From Desarmillaria ectypa (lineage: Eukaryota; Basidiomycota; Agaricomycetes; Agaricales; Physalacriaceae): 64,000 nucleotides of DNA. Position 1 is the first letter of the stretch. Each line of letters begins with the position of its first letter. Shown here in pieces: positions 1 through 11,700 of this stretch. A program made the translations under genes and the position numbers. The notes under the pieces are model-generated. The model was not told the origin of the DNA. It saw only the letters and a program-made list of their open reading frames with translations, and searched no databases. The DNA lies in assembly GCA_030407005.1 (NCBI GenBank), contig JAUDYN010000008.1, positions 1,054,001-1,118,000 on the forward strand, given 5' to 3'.

Positions 1-278
1 GGAGCAGAGAATAACGTTGTATTCTAGATGTTGCACGATATACGCGCCGCGATAGACGAAAAATAAAATAAAATACAAGAGAACCCTGTTGTCGTCAAGG
101 CTGGGCAAGGAGGACAAAGACATGGTCGCCGGAAGAGAAAGATGGGGGTTCCATAAAAGGTAATCGGGAATCGCGTCTCATCCATCAGTGATTCGGACTT
201 GTTCTTTTCTTCGACGACGTCCTGTCAGAAGGCAGTGACGGTATCGCTATTCAGCTCTTTTCTCTTTTTCTTGCTCGT

Positions 279-284
279 TATAAA
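279..284 (+). promoter_or_regulatory. Possible TATA box of the CENP-B-like gene
   Basis: A TATAAA hexamer follows a CT-rich stretch at about 250-275 and lies 84 nt upstream of the ATG chosen for the CENP-B-like gene. Pyrimidine-rich tracts next to a TATA element are common in fungal promoters. The link to this gene is inferred from position only. Confidence 0.35.
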
Positions 285-367
285 GGCAACTAGCAATGTG
301 CTAGCTCTGCTGTATTACCTTTTACTGCTAGCCCATGCAATCAGTGCTCTCACCATTACCTCTCACC

Positions 368-2192
368 ATGGATTCTGCTGACCACGAATTCTCTCCGGCC
401 CAATGGAATTCGCATCGCTTTACTCCATCGCCACCCTTTGAATCGACTCAGGACATGGAGTATCCTTCTCCAGTGGGCTCAGTCGCCCCATCTTTCCAGC
501 AGCCAGCGCCGACGTCGACGTCGACGTCGCCTACAGACGACTTCAGCCAGGTCGAGTCATCTATTGGCCCAGATCGTGTGCTGACCCGGCGCCAAAAGGC
601 TGCCCTCGAGAGCAGGCGCTCGTCGTTTCCTACTGCCCCACGCTCTCCAGTGCGTATGTCTTCTCGGGGTTATCAATTATTTGTCTGATTTATTTATTAA
701 TAGCAAACTATCCACTCCCATACGCCACCAGCCTCGCCTCACCGCGAGCGCCTGTCGATGAACGTGTCCTCGCTGGGCAATCTTCAGATGCCCCATACCT
801 ACCCATTGACTCCCGACTCTTCCTCTACTCCATACTCACCCGCCTACACTTTCCCTCAATCTCAGTCTCAATCTCAGTCTCAATCCCAGAACTCTCATTC
901 TCAGTCCCCGTCTGACCCTCGTTCTGCATCTCCCGCTTTAAGCACTACCTCGTCGTCTGCGTCTGCTTCCTCAAATCATCCCCAGTTTGCACAGTTTCAA
1001 CATACTCCGGGCCCTTCTGGTAAAACACAAAAACAGCGCAAGCAGCGTCTTTTTAATGTCGATCGCAAAGCCATCTGTCAGTATCATCGGCAGCATCCTG
1101 ATGCTCGGCAGGAAGATATTGCTATGCGTTACGGTGTTGAGCGTAGCACCATCTCCAAGATCCTCAAACACAAAGTCAAATGGCTCAGCGTCCCCTCTGA
1201 TGAAGATCTCCGGATCTCAAAGCACCGGTACGTACCTTCCACTTATCTGATAACATAACGCACTAACATTGTCCCGCTTCAGACCTTCAAAATTCCCTCT
1301 CATCGAGGAAAAGATGGTCCTGTGGCTATCTGATTCAGAGACTACCAAAACGGCGCTCTCTGACATGCGTTTACGTGAAAAAGCACGTCAAATTGCTCGG
1401 GATATCGGCATGTCTGAAGAGAGGTTCAAAGCTTCCTCAGGCTGGGTCGAAAACTTCAAGCATCGGCATGGCATCCGCGGAGGAATCTGGACTGGTGACG
1501 GGTTTAATACACGCGCAGCTAGGGCACTCGGAATGGCCACCATAGATACCTCACTCACTCCCGAAGAGGCGGAGGAGGCTATTCGAGGGTATGAGGCCAG
1601 AGACCGCGAAATCGAACGAAAGCGGGCCGCTGCACTGAGGCCTGCGTGCTGGCCGCAAGAACAGCCAACACAGCATCCGTCGTATAATCAGTATGGTCCT
1701 TCACAGTATGAAAACCCGTCGTCAGTAGCTCCCGCGACCGAACAATCGTCGATGTCGCAGCCCTCGCTCCAGCCAAGGTTCCAAAGCCCGGATCTATCGA
1801 CAAGGTATGATGCTGCAACAAATGCTGTGGTGCCATACGATGGTGGCTCGTCTGTGAGATCGCCAGCGTATCCACCTCCAAGCTCTTACCCGGCCCCGGC
1901 TCCCACCTCGCCCACGGCCTATCCTCGCCCCCCTTCTCCCAGCTCTTCGTACCCTTCGGCACCTCCTCCCGACCCCTACCCTGTTATGGAAGCCTACGTT
2001 CCTATACCTAACATCCCCGACAATTCTGTGCCCACCTTAGCGGAGGCTGAAGAACACATGAACAAGGTCCTTCTTTTCTTCGACACTTCGGCGGGCATGG
2101 GGATTATTGGCCATGAAGATCGGGAAAACCTCAATCAAGTGAAACGTGCCCTGTTCCAAGCAGCGAGCGGCGTGCCTTACGTGAGGGAGTAG
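368..2192 (+). CDS. CENP-B-type helix-turn-helix DNA-binding protein
   Basis: Predicted 571 aa from exons 368-649, 704-1227 and 1283-2192; both joins keep frame at GT..AG sites. The ATG at 368 is preferred over an in-frame ATG at 335 because its context is ACCATGG. After a Ser/Pro/Gln-rich N-terminus, a psq/CENP-B-type helix-turn-helix lies at about residues 213-256 (RQEDIAMRYGVERSTISKIL). A CENP-B/Tc5-type second helix-turn-helix follows, up to about residue 340 (GWVENFKHRHGI). The rest is Pro/Ser/Tyr-rich with a short conserved-looking C-terminal end. No DDE transposase domain is visible, so this resembles domesticated CENP-B/Abp1-type proteins rather than an active pogo transposase. It is probably nuclear; its target is unknown. 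The domain calls are firm, the biological role is not. Confidence 0.85.
857..890 (+). repeat. Coding microsatellite (Ser-Gln repeat)
   Basis: Alternating TCTCAG and TCTCAA hexamers inside exon 2 of the CENP-B-like gene encode a Ser-Gln run. It lies in the low-complexity N-terminal region and could vary in length between strains. Confidence 0.7.
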
Positions 2193-5100
2193 CTTACCGA
2201 ATGACTTTTACGCTCGTGGTTCTCATATAGAGACAATGTCCGTATTCCCTTTCTTCCTTTCTCTCTGGCTCTACGACGGTTTCATTTTCTCTCTCTCTTT
2301 CTCACATGCATCGGTCACCCTCATTCTTCATCTCCATCCATCCATCAAAGCATCCTTGTATACAGTTCAATTCACTGTACATGTAACCAACCCCATTTGT
2401 TGTTGTTAGGTACTAACCAGCAGTTAAAGACGTTCCATCCGCATACTGAAAACACGTATATACCATACCATGCACTGTACGTACAGTTTGCGCTTTATAT
2501 TGATATCCGCGCCTGTCCTGTACGGTTAGTGCACGGCGGGTAATGTTGCATTCGCCAAGAAATAAATATATTATCATCGACTACTACTTCGTACCTATTC
2601 TCTGAGTCGACTTACAAAGAGCAGTCTCCGCCGACTCCCCTGTCTGAGCACCCTCAGTAAGTCTAGTGCCGCCAAGACCTTGCCCGGGTAAATTGAAGCA
2701 TCATGCAGCTAGTCCTAAATAGCTCATTTGTTAGCCGCGATCCACGCGACCCAGAAAGAGGGAACAAACATTCAATGTGGACCTCTTTATCCGCTTGGTT
2801 TTTTTCTTTTTGGTTGAGATGGCTCTCGAACCACCGCGGGGATTCTTATTGACGAATATGACGCTTTCCTAGATCGTCTGGGTCCGTTTCGAGAGGAAGC
2901 ATTGAATGTGGACTCCAACATGGTATCGGCTTTGAGTTGACCGAAGACTTTGGCCGTTGACATACATTTCGCCAAGGGTCCCTTGTTGGAGAAGGCCTGT
3001 AAAGAAAGGTGAAGAAGAAGGATATATAAAATCCGACTCGGATGGGGTAAAGACGCGCCGTTGTATTCACGCTAATGTCGCATAAAGCGAAGCAACAATT
3101 TTTTATGAAGAGAAGATGGTTTGTCAAAGTTCATACACCGGCTGCGGATGAAGAGAGTCTCTGAAAATAAGAGTAAGGATCAGCTGGAACAAACTAAAGG
3201 AGACAGACAGTGGCCAGAGATCTTTGTATTTACCTTCCTCGAGACGCCTAAAGTATGGAGTTGCTTGATGCAAGAAACATGGTACGAGGTATTGCATTTC
3301 TGAGGTAGTAGAGCACCAGTGCAGCAAATAATCGTGCCCTACATAAGAACAAATCGACACAGCGGGGGGATAAAACCTGATAAAGTTCGCCTGCCATGGC
3401 GCAAGAATGGATTAGCATGAAAGAAAGGGAGAAAATGCAAATAAAAACACTCGCCTATTACGTTTAGGTTGAGGGAGGCCTAGGCGCATCAGGTGTACAA
3501 TTAAGTCGCTCAGAATACTTCTCCTGCTCACAAATAGTCTCAAAGAGCGAGTAGGACCCATCGTAATAATACTGGCTGCTCTGATTAGCCTGCTCATCCC
3601 GGAGACGCAAGATGGGTCCTAGAAATATATAGTGCGGGTATCAATTGGTCTGATCATTGATCAGTGGTGAAAACCGTTTGATCGGTATTGAAACGATGTT
3701 GAATACGTCTCTCTGACTAGAATACTTATCGTCAACGGTACATTTATCTGATAGTCCAAAAAACTTACCGCGGAATTAGGTAGGTCCCGAAAAGCGACAG
3801 CCTTTTTCTGGGAAACGCCCATTCGAGTCTCGAGTCTATGGCGAGAGAACGATCAATTAAATGAGGGACCTGAACATCGCTGCGTGGTGACAAGCAGGTG
3901 GCAATGCACATTGGGTGCGCATTGGCATGTTATGAATGAGGCGAGCATTGAAAGCAGTTTCGGGGTACATCGGTAAACTGTCATATCCGCATGGATGTAC
4001 GGCTTTGAAATAGCAAGCCCGCCGCATGCATATGCACGGCTGCCGTAAGCAGTTGCGATGGGTAAGACCAAGAACGATATAGAAACGCAGACGATTGAAA
4101 ACAGCGAGCCCTGCATTTGGGGGGAAAATGACAGGAACTCTTGGCATATACCTATACCACAGACTGTTAGATGGGAGTAGATAACAAGCGACCGTGTACC
4201 ACACTAGGATAAGTTTGGGTATATGGCCGGACAAGTCCCACAAAGACACTATTCTTCTTCAGTCCATCGTAGAAACTTGGTCTTTCTTTCAAGGTCTCGC
4301 CCGTGGTAGACCGCACATAGGATGAGCAAAAGGGTAGTAGAAACCAGATGAAGGGCCCTTAGCCCTCCAAGCAAACAACCAAGAAGGCTCATTTCGGAGC
4401 TAGTCTAACCGCAGCCTGACGGCGATGGGTCAATCAGACCTTAGACCTCAGAAGCGGATGGGTTGATCAAATGTCACCGACGTTATGGACTGTTTTCAGC
4501 CGCGATTACAAGTAACAAGTGCCGGTTATGGAGGCTACGGATGCATTAGAAAGACCGAAAACCGAAAATTTTTTACGGGCCTAGCCTTCAATGGACAGTA
4601 TTCTCGGAACTAAGGGGACGTTTTGGGGGGTGTGGGGCCATGGCCCTCACATGCAAGAGGAAAAGGACATGCGTCCTAATTTCGGGCCGACTTTGCCGGG
4701 GACGGTGATTTCCTGTTTTGTCAAGTTGGAACACGACCATCATGGTCGCCCGCTTCGAACGCTTCGTCGCAATTTGTAGACTGTATTCAGCGTATCAAGT
4801 CTGTTTCGACCAGGATTCGTTCGACCATTTGCTATCAGGCTCTGAATGTTGACCATGCGACTGCCGGATTCAGTCCGGCTTAGGGCCCTTTTTTGCTCTT
4901 CATAACCCATTCTCTTACATTCGGTCTCTTTTTGTGCTTAGATTCTTTTTCTAAGGTGTAGCGTCCTCGGTGAGAAAGTGGCTACAAAATCACATTTTTC
5001 TGCCTCCGGGTACACTGTATTCCGCTGTTCAGTTCATATGGTCTTCAGCATTGAAATCTTACGATTCACAAGTCTTGAGTTTCAATGTGAGTAAAATGAT

Positions 5101-5880
5101 ATGTTAATAGCATTTCTGGGGTCAAATATCATTGGAATCAGGCTTTACCAATTGATTTACTCCCTATCGGGCTCGGGACTTCGTTGCTAAGCCAAACCGA
5201 AAAAAAACCCGAAGCATCTCACTGTGTTCATTGAAGATCTACAGAAGGGAAAGGCGACCATCTTTCCAGGTCACTTTCGCTGCTTTACTCTGCCTTGTAG
5301 CTCATACCGTGATCAAAAGGATTTTTACCTACTCTGCCGTTGTGCACATACCAGATCATGTACCTTGATTGCAGCTACAAGCTTATCAGCCTTCCTGTGT
5401 TCTACTCTCCTTCGACACCATCTAGTTTCCAACAGGTATGGGTGAACTGCTGGTCGCTACAGTGCAGCAATGCACGAGGTCTATTGACGTCGAATTTCGA
5501 ATTCTGAAACGAGGTCGAGGCCCATCATACACAGATTCCGCTCTAGCACAGGAAAGGGAGTGCGTTCTTACGGGAAGTTACCATTTCTATGGCTGTCTCC
5601 CTGCCTGAAAAGGATCGCTTCCGAGTCCTGAAGACCAGTGGATGGAATTCCTCCGATGGCATTGCATTTGACTCGGCGATGTTCATGATATCTCATATCA
5701 TGGCAAGTGCATAGCAAAAGGAATATGGATGGGCACTCAAACGTGCACAGGAACTTCAAGTGTGTCGAAGCCACGTGATCGCGCATCTTAGCGATTGACT
5801 CAGCCTTGATACGCCATGACTCAATCTCGGCATATATACATTCTAGCCGTTGTAATCGATACACGGCCTGAAAATCGATA
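2193..5880. other. Gene-poor interval, nothing recognised
   Basis: About 3.7 kb without a gene I can support. Open frames on both strands are short, lack recognisable motifs, and I could not chain them through plausible GT..AG introns. The first 250 bases are presumably the 3' UTR of the CENP-B-like gene. A short AT-rich stretch occurs near 2560-2580. No terminal repeats, transposase or reverse-transcriptase motifs were seen. Confidence 0.5.
5772..5777. promoter_or_regulatory. CACGTG palindrome upstream of the F-box pseudogene
   Basis: CACGTG lies 104 nt before the presumed ATG of the F-box/LRR pseudogene. Proteins of the bHLH class, such as Cbf1 in yeast, bind this core. It may be a relic or chance occurrence. 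Confidence 0.3.
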
Positions 5881-7530
5881 ATGGTTTCTTTGTTCTCTCT
5901 ACCCAACGAAATTATACAAGAAACTGGCCATGTGGTAGGTCTATGTTACCCGTCCATCCCGTGTTGCTCAACCTTTCGAAGGCTGAAATGCTCGACCTCA
6001 AATCTCTTCGCGTAGTATGTCGGCGTACATGCATTTCCCTTGACCCGGTCTTGTTTCTCTCACTGAACGTCAATTTGAACCTGGCTGAATTCAAGTACCA
6101 TCGCATCATCTTCCCCGTCCCACTGATTGAGGATCTCGCTGCTCACCGCACACCTATTGCACGATATGTACAACGTCTCTCTGTGGTTGTATCTACCCAA
6201 CGTTCTCCATCGTTTCCGAAATTCGATCGCAAGCCCCAAGCATAATAACCCTGCTCTTGCAACTGACGAATGACTTGCGGCCGGCTTTGGCATCCTTGAT
6301 TAACGTCGTGTCTGCTACTGTTCGGTAAAAGTACATATCTTGTGCTTCTACGCTGGTACTCATCGTCTTCTGGTCATAGATTCGACGCGCAGAGTATTCG
6401 GACCATTCCTGCTTGGGTCATTGACGAGATCTTCCGAGGTTTGAGATTTCTTCCTCTACTCGATGGCATCCACATATCACAGCCGGACCTTAATCTCCCA
6501 TTCCTATCTTCGATCAAACATTTAAATGGACTACGGACATTTCATTGGGACGGATCAGGTCACTGTCACCGTACATTAGAGAAAGAGTTGTCACTTGCGA
6601 TTGCGGCCTGCCCCGACCTCTCGCATTTGGAACTGGACGGTGATTCCATGTCTGAAAATTACCCTTCATTACATTTCATATACTCGCTCTCAACACGACT
6701 ATCGTCTCTATCGTTTGTTCCGCTACGTATCTCTCGACAAGCCACTTCCCTCACCTATCTTGACATCCGTGAATGGAACGTCTCCTGATCGATTTGGCTC
6801 TACCCCAACCTTCGCTCCCTACAGACTTTGATCCTGCGTGATGGCTGCGACGTTTCCCCACACTTCTGGGACGGCCTTGTCAAGGAACACATCCAGATTC
6901 CGGACCTTACCTTGGTCGTGGGTACCGATCCAGCGCCGCTTCATTTTCTCCGATCAAGCAAGGAGATGACGAGGTTGGTTCTATGGACTGGGCTCAAGGA
7001 CGTTAGGAGGGACTATGAACATGTAGAACGTATGGGAAAGGCGTTCTTCAAAGACGTGTTGCCTTCCCTTTCGGGTACATTGGAGTAGCTCCATATTAAG
7101 CCTAGGATGCGGGGGAGGAATGGGGATATTGAGACCATGCAACTGACTCGATCGCGCAATGCAAGCAACTGAAGATCTTGGGGATACATGTATCTGATTA
7201 TGATTCTATGAGAAGGCCCTATTATTCAATTCTTTCATTTCAACAGCAATGCTCACATGTTAAGGGTAGACATCTTTATTAGACTTTGTCAAAGTGTTGC
7301 CCGCTTTGCGTACGCTGTATCTGTACAAAGCTCCCGCTCGCGAGCAACCCCATGCCCTACATTCCATTGATATAGATGCTCTGGAGAAGTTTCACATAGG
7401 GGACACCAAAGGCGAGGATGTGGCGCCCAATCTCAAAGCGATTCTTCCGCATGGGTTGGTATACAGACCAGAGTTGATGATCGATGGAGAGAAGCCATCC
7501 TGGTTCTTCAAGCGTCTCCAGCAAGTATAA
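5881..7530 (+). pseudogene. F-box / leucine-rich-repeat-like protein, decayed
   Basis: The start at 5881 reads into an F-box-like N-terminus (LPNEII). An intron at 5935-5981 then joins to MLDLKSLRVVCRR, the usual end of an agaricomycete F-box. LRR-like segments follow (PDLSHLELDG, TSLTYLDIREW, PNLRSLQTLILRDG). The frame is broken several times. TAA at about 6243 needs a shift into another frame, after which an intron at about 6328-6379 splices cleanly. TGA at 6786-6788 is in frame between two parts of one LRR. TAG at 7086-7088 is followed by further frameshifts before the last piece at 7294-7530. If functional, such proteins are substrate receptors of SCF ubiquitin ligases. With at least four lesions I call it a pseudogene. 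Exact ends are uncertain. Confidence 0.65.
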
Positions 7531-8820
7531 TAATTCGTCGTGAAATTTGTAGAGAACAACAATTCAAAAGAATTGTAGTGCGGTACGCTTCGATCTATAA
7601 TATTTACTGTTACCAATGCCCTAAGGGGTTCTGAATCAATGGGTTTGTGCGCAAATTAGTTTAAGACCATGTCCTTGCGCTTCACATCAGTCCAATCCGT
7701 TCAGGGTATATGTTTCACCGTATCCTCGCGAGCATCGCGTTTCCCAGTTGGATTTGAGGGCCCTAATAACAACATAAGATTACATATCTCCAACCCATCG
7801 CCACTCCGCGCACCTGATCGCGGTGGCATCAGGCCGAGACGAGAATTCAGGCAGCCTGCAAAGCATTGCCCGAAATTTTGGCCCAGTCCATATCCCCATG
7901 ACTCACTGTGTACGTAGAACGCCGTGAGACGGTGGTGGGTACGTCCAATTCAGGTGTTCACTCGGGTCTGAGCGAAGAAGCTGAGATAGTTTATGAAATG
8001 GAAGTTTTTATAGAACGACACCAACCATGCAAACTTCAGTTATAGTATCCACTAGAAGTTGATTATAAATGATTTCTGGTACGCTATGAATCCGCAAGTC
8101 AGCAGTCCGAAACAGACGCATGTGCCGAGAGCTGCCTGGATATCGAAGCTGAGCTCAAGTATGTGGAATGTAACACGAACGACGAACATTTGAGAACCTC
8201 TGTCTAACACTATTTAGCACTAGTGATCATCTCAAATTTCATATCAATGTCCACATACAGAAGGAATTGATGCAGTCGTCGCACCTCTTGCGGCGTAGCT
8301 GGAAACTCATGGCTATTCGAAGGGAATCAATACGCAGAAGATATCAGAAACTTGATCTAACACATTGTTGTATTCGAAACATCAATGCATCAAGATTCGG
8401 ACTTGGATTTGGGGACAACTGTACTGTATTCATATGAATCTCGATGAAGTTCATATTGTTCACGAATACCGCGCAGTGGAACTTCCTTGCGGCAACGTCT
8501 GAAATGAACAGAGCACCAGGGGGCAAACAATAACAACTCGTTGACTCTTTCGTCCGAGTCGGATGATTGAGTACCCCAAGCGCATAAAGGCTTGTCGTCC
8601 GCCGTATCCACGCGCCTCAACACAACTCCTTCGTATCCGACAAAATGAAGAGATCTGCCGACGATTCTAGTCGGTGCTATGTGGAGTATATAGGAAGATA
8701 GCAAGATCCGTGGCGAGAAAGCGGAAACGAAACCTGGTAAATATCAGATAAACCACGTTGAAAAGAGAAAGGATCAGCACGAACCTCCATTCAAATGAGC
8801 AATGTGCGCAAGTTGGTGAG
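7531..8820. other. Intergenic, nothing recognised
   Basis: About 1.3 kb between the F-box pseudogene and the end of the UPF0390 gene. Short open frames on both strands show no motif and no plausible splice chain. The right end is probably the 3' UTR of the UPF0390 gene. Confidence 0.45.
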
Positions 8821-9193
8821 TCATGACTTCTTCGAACCAGACCTAACCGAGAATAAGTAAATGAAGTCCTCTCTAAGAGCGGGGAGATTTGGTCGTACGC
8901 TTCGGGACCGGCATTTTTCATGATGGTCAACTTCCCAGCAGAGGCGGCTGACACCATTTGCTGTTCTATCGACTTGTTGATCTTAGCCGAGAGATTCTTG
9001 ACGAAGCGTCAGTAAATACTCTGGCGGGAAGCGGGACCTAATTCACCTTGTGCATTGCGGCCTGCTTGACAAGGACAGCTTTTTTGGGTGGAATATAACG
9101 CTTTCCTTTCTTCGTAGACGCAGCTGCCTTTGATGCCTGGCGAGCTGATGGACCAGATTTGGCCTGTAGTCCCTTCGTCTTTCCCTGCGCCAT
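8821..9193 (-). CDS. UPF0390 / DUF2462 family small basic protein
   Basis: Predicted 88 aa from exons 9047-9193, 8899-8996 and 8821-8842 on the minus strand. The N-terminus MAQGKTKGLQAKS and the Lys-rich core through SAKINKSIEQQM match the DUF2462/UPF0390 family of small eukaryotic proteins (about 90 aa), whose members are thought to be nucleolar. The last exon is only 22 nt and adds a short SGSKKS tail; its 56-nt intron has GTACGA and TAG borders. Without that intron the frame would run into unrelated sequence. Transcription diverges from the NDUFA9 gene, with 143 nt between start codons and a CACGTG in the middle. Family call firm; function unknown. Confidence 0.82.
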
Positions 9194-9264
9194 CACGGTC
9201 AGAGGAAGAGTGGTCGACGGTACTGACAGTAACAATAAGTCACGTACGTCACACATCACACGCC

Positions 9265-9270
9265 CACGTG
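9265..9270. promoter_or_regulatory. CACGTG at the midpoint of a divergent promoter
   Basis: The palindrome (context CGCCCACGTGGCG) lies 72 nt from the UPF0390 start and 67 nt from the NDUFA9 start, almost the exact centre of the 143-nt shared interval. CACGTG is the bHLH E-box core. That it controls both genes is inference. Confidence 0.5.
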
Positions 9271-9336
9271 GCGTCGTGATCCCCGCCATTCACCGACCCA
9301 ACCACAATCTCAGCGTTATATCACTTCCAGGCGGGC

Positions 9337-10806
9337 ATGTCTTCCTCCAGCATGTTGCGCCTGCATCGAGTAGCCCGTCGACAAGGAAATGTATGTATTT
9401 TTCTTGCCATATCTCGAGCATGTACTGATACAATATCGAACAGCGAACATACCACAGTCTTACTCCTTTGCCTAACAAGGTCGCCGTCGCCTCAGGTCTT
9501 CCGGGTTACAGCGCGGTATCAGGACATGTAGCTACAGTCTTTGGCTGCACTGGCTTTTTGGGAAGATATCTCGTCTCCAAGCTCGGTGCGCATCCCTCGT
9601 CATCACGATTGATGCTCAAGTTGACAATCTTACAGGGAAAAGCGGCACTCAGGTGGTCGTTCCGTACCGTGACGAGGACGAAAAGAGACGTCTGAAGCCC
9701 ATGGGTGATCTCGGACAAATCGTACCTATGGTTCGTAGCACGACGCATTCATCCCCTCGGATTGTTCTGACACTTCCGTTGCCCACAGGAATGGGATATC
9801 CGTAATGAGTCTCAAATAGCCGAGTGTGTAAGGCATTCGACCATTGTATACAATCTTGTTGGACGTGACTATGAAACCAAGTGAGCCGCTCGTGTCATAC
9901 CTCTGATGAAACTTTTTTTTCATTTTTGGAGCGTTCACAGAAACTTTGACTTCTCGTCAGTCCACGTCGAGGGCGCCGAACGAATCGCAAAGATCACAGC
10001 GGAGTCTGGCGTTCCACGCTTCGTCCACGTCTCGCATCTTAACGCCTCGGCTTCTTCACCGTCCAAGTTCTACCAGGCCAAGGCAGAAGGAGAGGAACGT
10101 GTGAAAGTGGCCTTCAAAGATGTTAGTATTGTTAGGCCTTCAGCTATGTATGGATATGAAGACAAGTTGCTGAATAACATCGCTAGTAAGTCTTGCATTT
10201 AACCGCTACCCATGTGCTGATGCAACCATCATTAGTCTGGCCGATCTGGTGGAAGTTGAATAATGCTGATACCAAAGTCCGGCCGGTACACGTACGTTGG
10301 CCCGCATTTCTATCGGCATTTTATCTCACGAAGATTACTCTTCAGGTCATCGATGTTGCACAAGCTCTCGCCAGCCTTATGGAGGTACCCCGATTACCTG
10401 GAGCTCTCAACCTTCCCGGTCCATCCACGCTCACATACGAATATTTATTGGATCTCGTGTCTTCAGTAACTCTCCAGCCACCATCTAAAGCACCCACAAT
10501 TCCCAAAGTAGTGGCGACTCTTTTGGCTAAAGTTGCTTCGCAATCAGTGTGGTGGCCAACCCTCAGTCCGGATGAAGTGGTGAGAAGATACATTGATGAT
10601 GCTGAATTACCGAGCAATTGGGATCTTGTCCGAGTTACTCCGTCAGAAATTGAACATCATGCCATCACATATCTAAGACGGTACCGTTCTGCGGATAATT
10701 TCACGCGTCCTATTGTATTTCCTTCTAGGCCGGACGTAAGTGTCTACTTGTGTCGTTCTGCCATTTCTTTTACTCATGCCTTCGGCAGATTGTCCTGGAA
10801 AACTGA
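9337..10806 (+). CDS. NDUFA9: NADH:ubiquinone oxidoreductase 40 kDa subunit (NDUFA9-like)
   Basis: Predicted 363 aa from eight exons: 9337-9390, 9444-9585, 9636-9730, 9789-9880, 9941-10185, 10236-10291, 10346-10735 and 10789-10806. All joins keep frame. The basic, Ser/Arg-rich N-terminus looks like a mitochondrial presequence. The Rossmann motif of atypical short-chain dehydrogenases follows (ATVFGCTGFLGRYL), then FVHVSHLNAS and SFYQAK-type segments (here SKFYQAKAEGE) typical of NDUFA9/NUO-40. In this family the subunit binds NADPH structurally at the junction of the matrix and membrane arms of complex I and is not a redox catalyst. Length fits the usual 360-390 aa. The last exon (18 nt, ending IVLEN) is the least certain; reading through the donor would give a different short tail. 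Confidence 0.9.
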
Positions 10807-11054
10807 GTGGTGGAACAGGGTGTAAACTTACCCACTATTTAGAAGAAATAAATAAATTCTGTCTTTCAATAATCCTTTCCGCTTTGAAGTTCTATGACGT
10901 GGAAGCGGCGTATACATATGGAGTGAGGTGGAGGAACCGATATAGACAGAAAACGGTGTAAGTAAGCACGAGCCGTAAGTCATTAGAGGTGTGCAATCCG
11001 GAGCGACAAATATAACCCCATCTATCCCTCGACGTCATCTGAACTCGATTGTGT

Positions 11055-11541
11055 CTAGAATCCTGGAGGAACCAATGGTTTTGGTTGGTTGGTTTGTGGA
11101 TACATTGGAGATATCATCTGAAGCAAAGATAGAATAAGACACAGCAAGAATGACAAGGAAGAAACTGACCTGCTGAGCACCCTGTTGTTGCTCCAGCATT
11201 TCCTTCTCTTGCGCTACAATTTTTGCCTCGTCTTCCAAGCTCAGTGCCAAGGGAAGAGCGACGAGCAGCGCAGATGTCGTAACGACCCACACAATGTTTC
11301 CGAAGAATTTCCCACTCTTTTTAACAAAAGAAGCAGTTTTTGAGACACGCGAAGATATGCTATGGCGGGTAGTTGGGGGTACGATGTCTACAAGCGCAGC
11401 GATACGGTCGAAAATGGTCTCGTCTACCGACAATTCAGAAGAGACAGAAGAGAGCGACTCTGTCGATGAGGTGCGCGAGGATGAAGGGGAGGCATAAGGA
11501 GAGTTGGACTCCTTGTCATCAACAATTTCGACCTTGACCAT
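11055..11541 (-). CDS. TOM22: Mitochondrial import receptor subunit Tom22
   Basis: Predicted 144 aa from exons 11170-11541 and 11055-11117. The N-terminus is acidic and Ser-rich, as in the cytosolic presequence-binding domain of Tom22. It is followed by a basic stretch and one transmembrane segment (NIVWVVTTSALLVALPLAL). A short intermembrane-space tail rich in Gln and Pro ends in LVPPGF. Tom22 is the central organiser of the TOM complex in the outer mitochondrial membrane. The second exon joins in frame (QQ to MISPMYP). The gene diverges from the Zn2Cys6 factor with 159 nt between start codons. Confidence 0.92.
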
Positions 11542-11700
11542 GGCTGACGATATGTTGCTGAGAAAAAAATTCGGAGCCGGGTTGTGGTCAGGGTGGCTTG
11601 GCCTTATTTGGTCCCCTTCCTGAATTGGCGTTCATATAAAGTACCTTGCCCTCTAGATCTTGTTGTTCCATCCCCTTGCTCGCCCCTTACCGCGGTACCC

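Noticed and set aside
3853..4249. Overlapping minus-strand frames with hydrophobic stretches, considered as a DUF6533-type membrane protein
   Set aside because: None of the family's hallmark segments could be found and no splice chain linked the pieces.
11294..11497. Plus-strand frame across TOM22
   Set aside because: It is the antisense shadow of the Ser/Asp-rich N-terminal region of Tom22.
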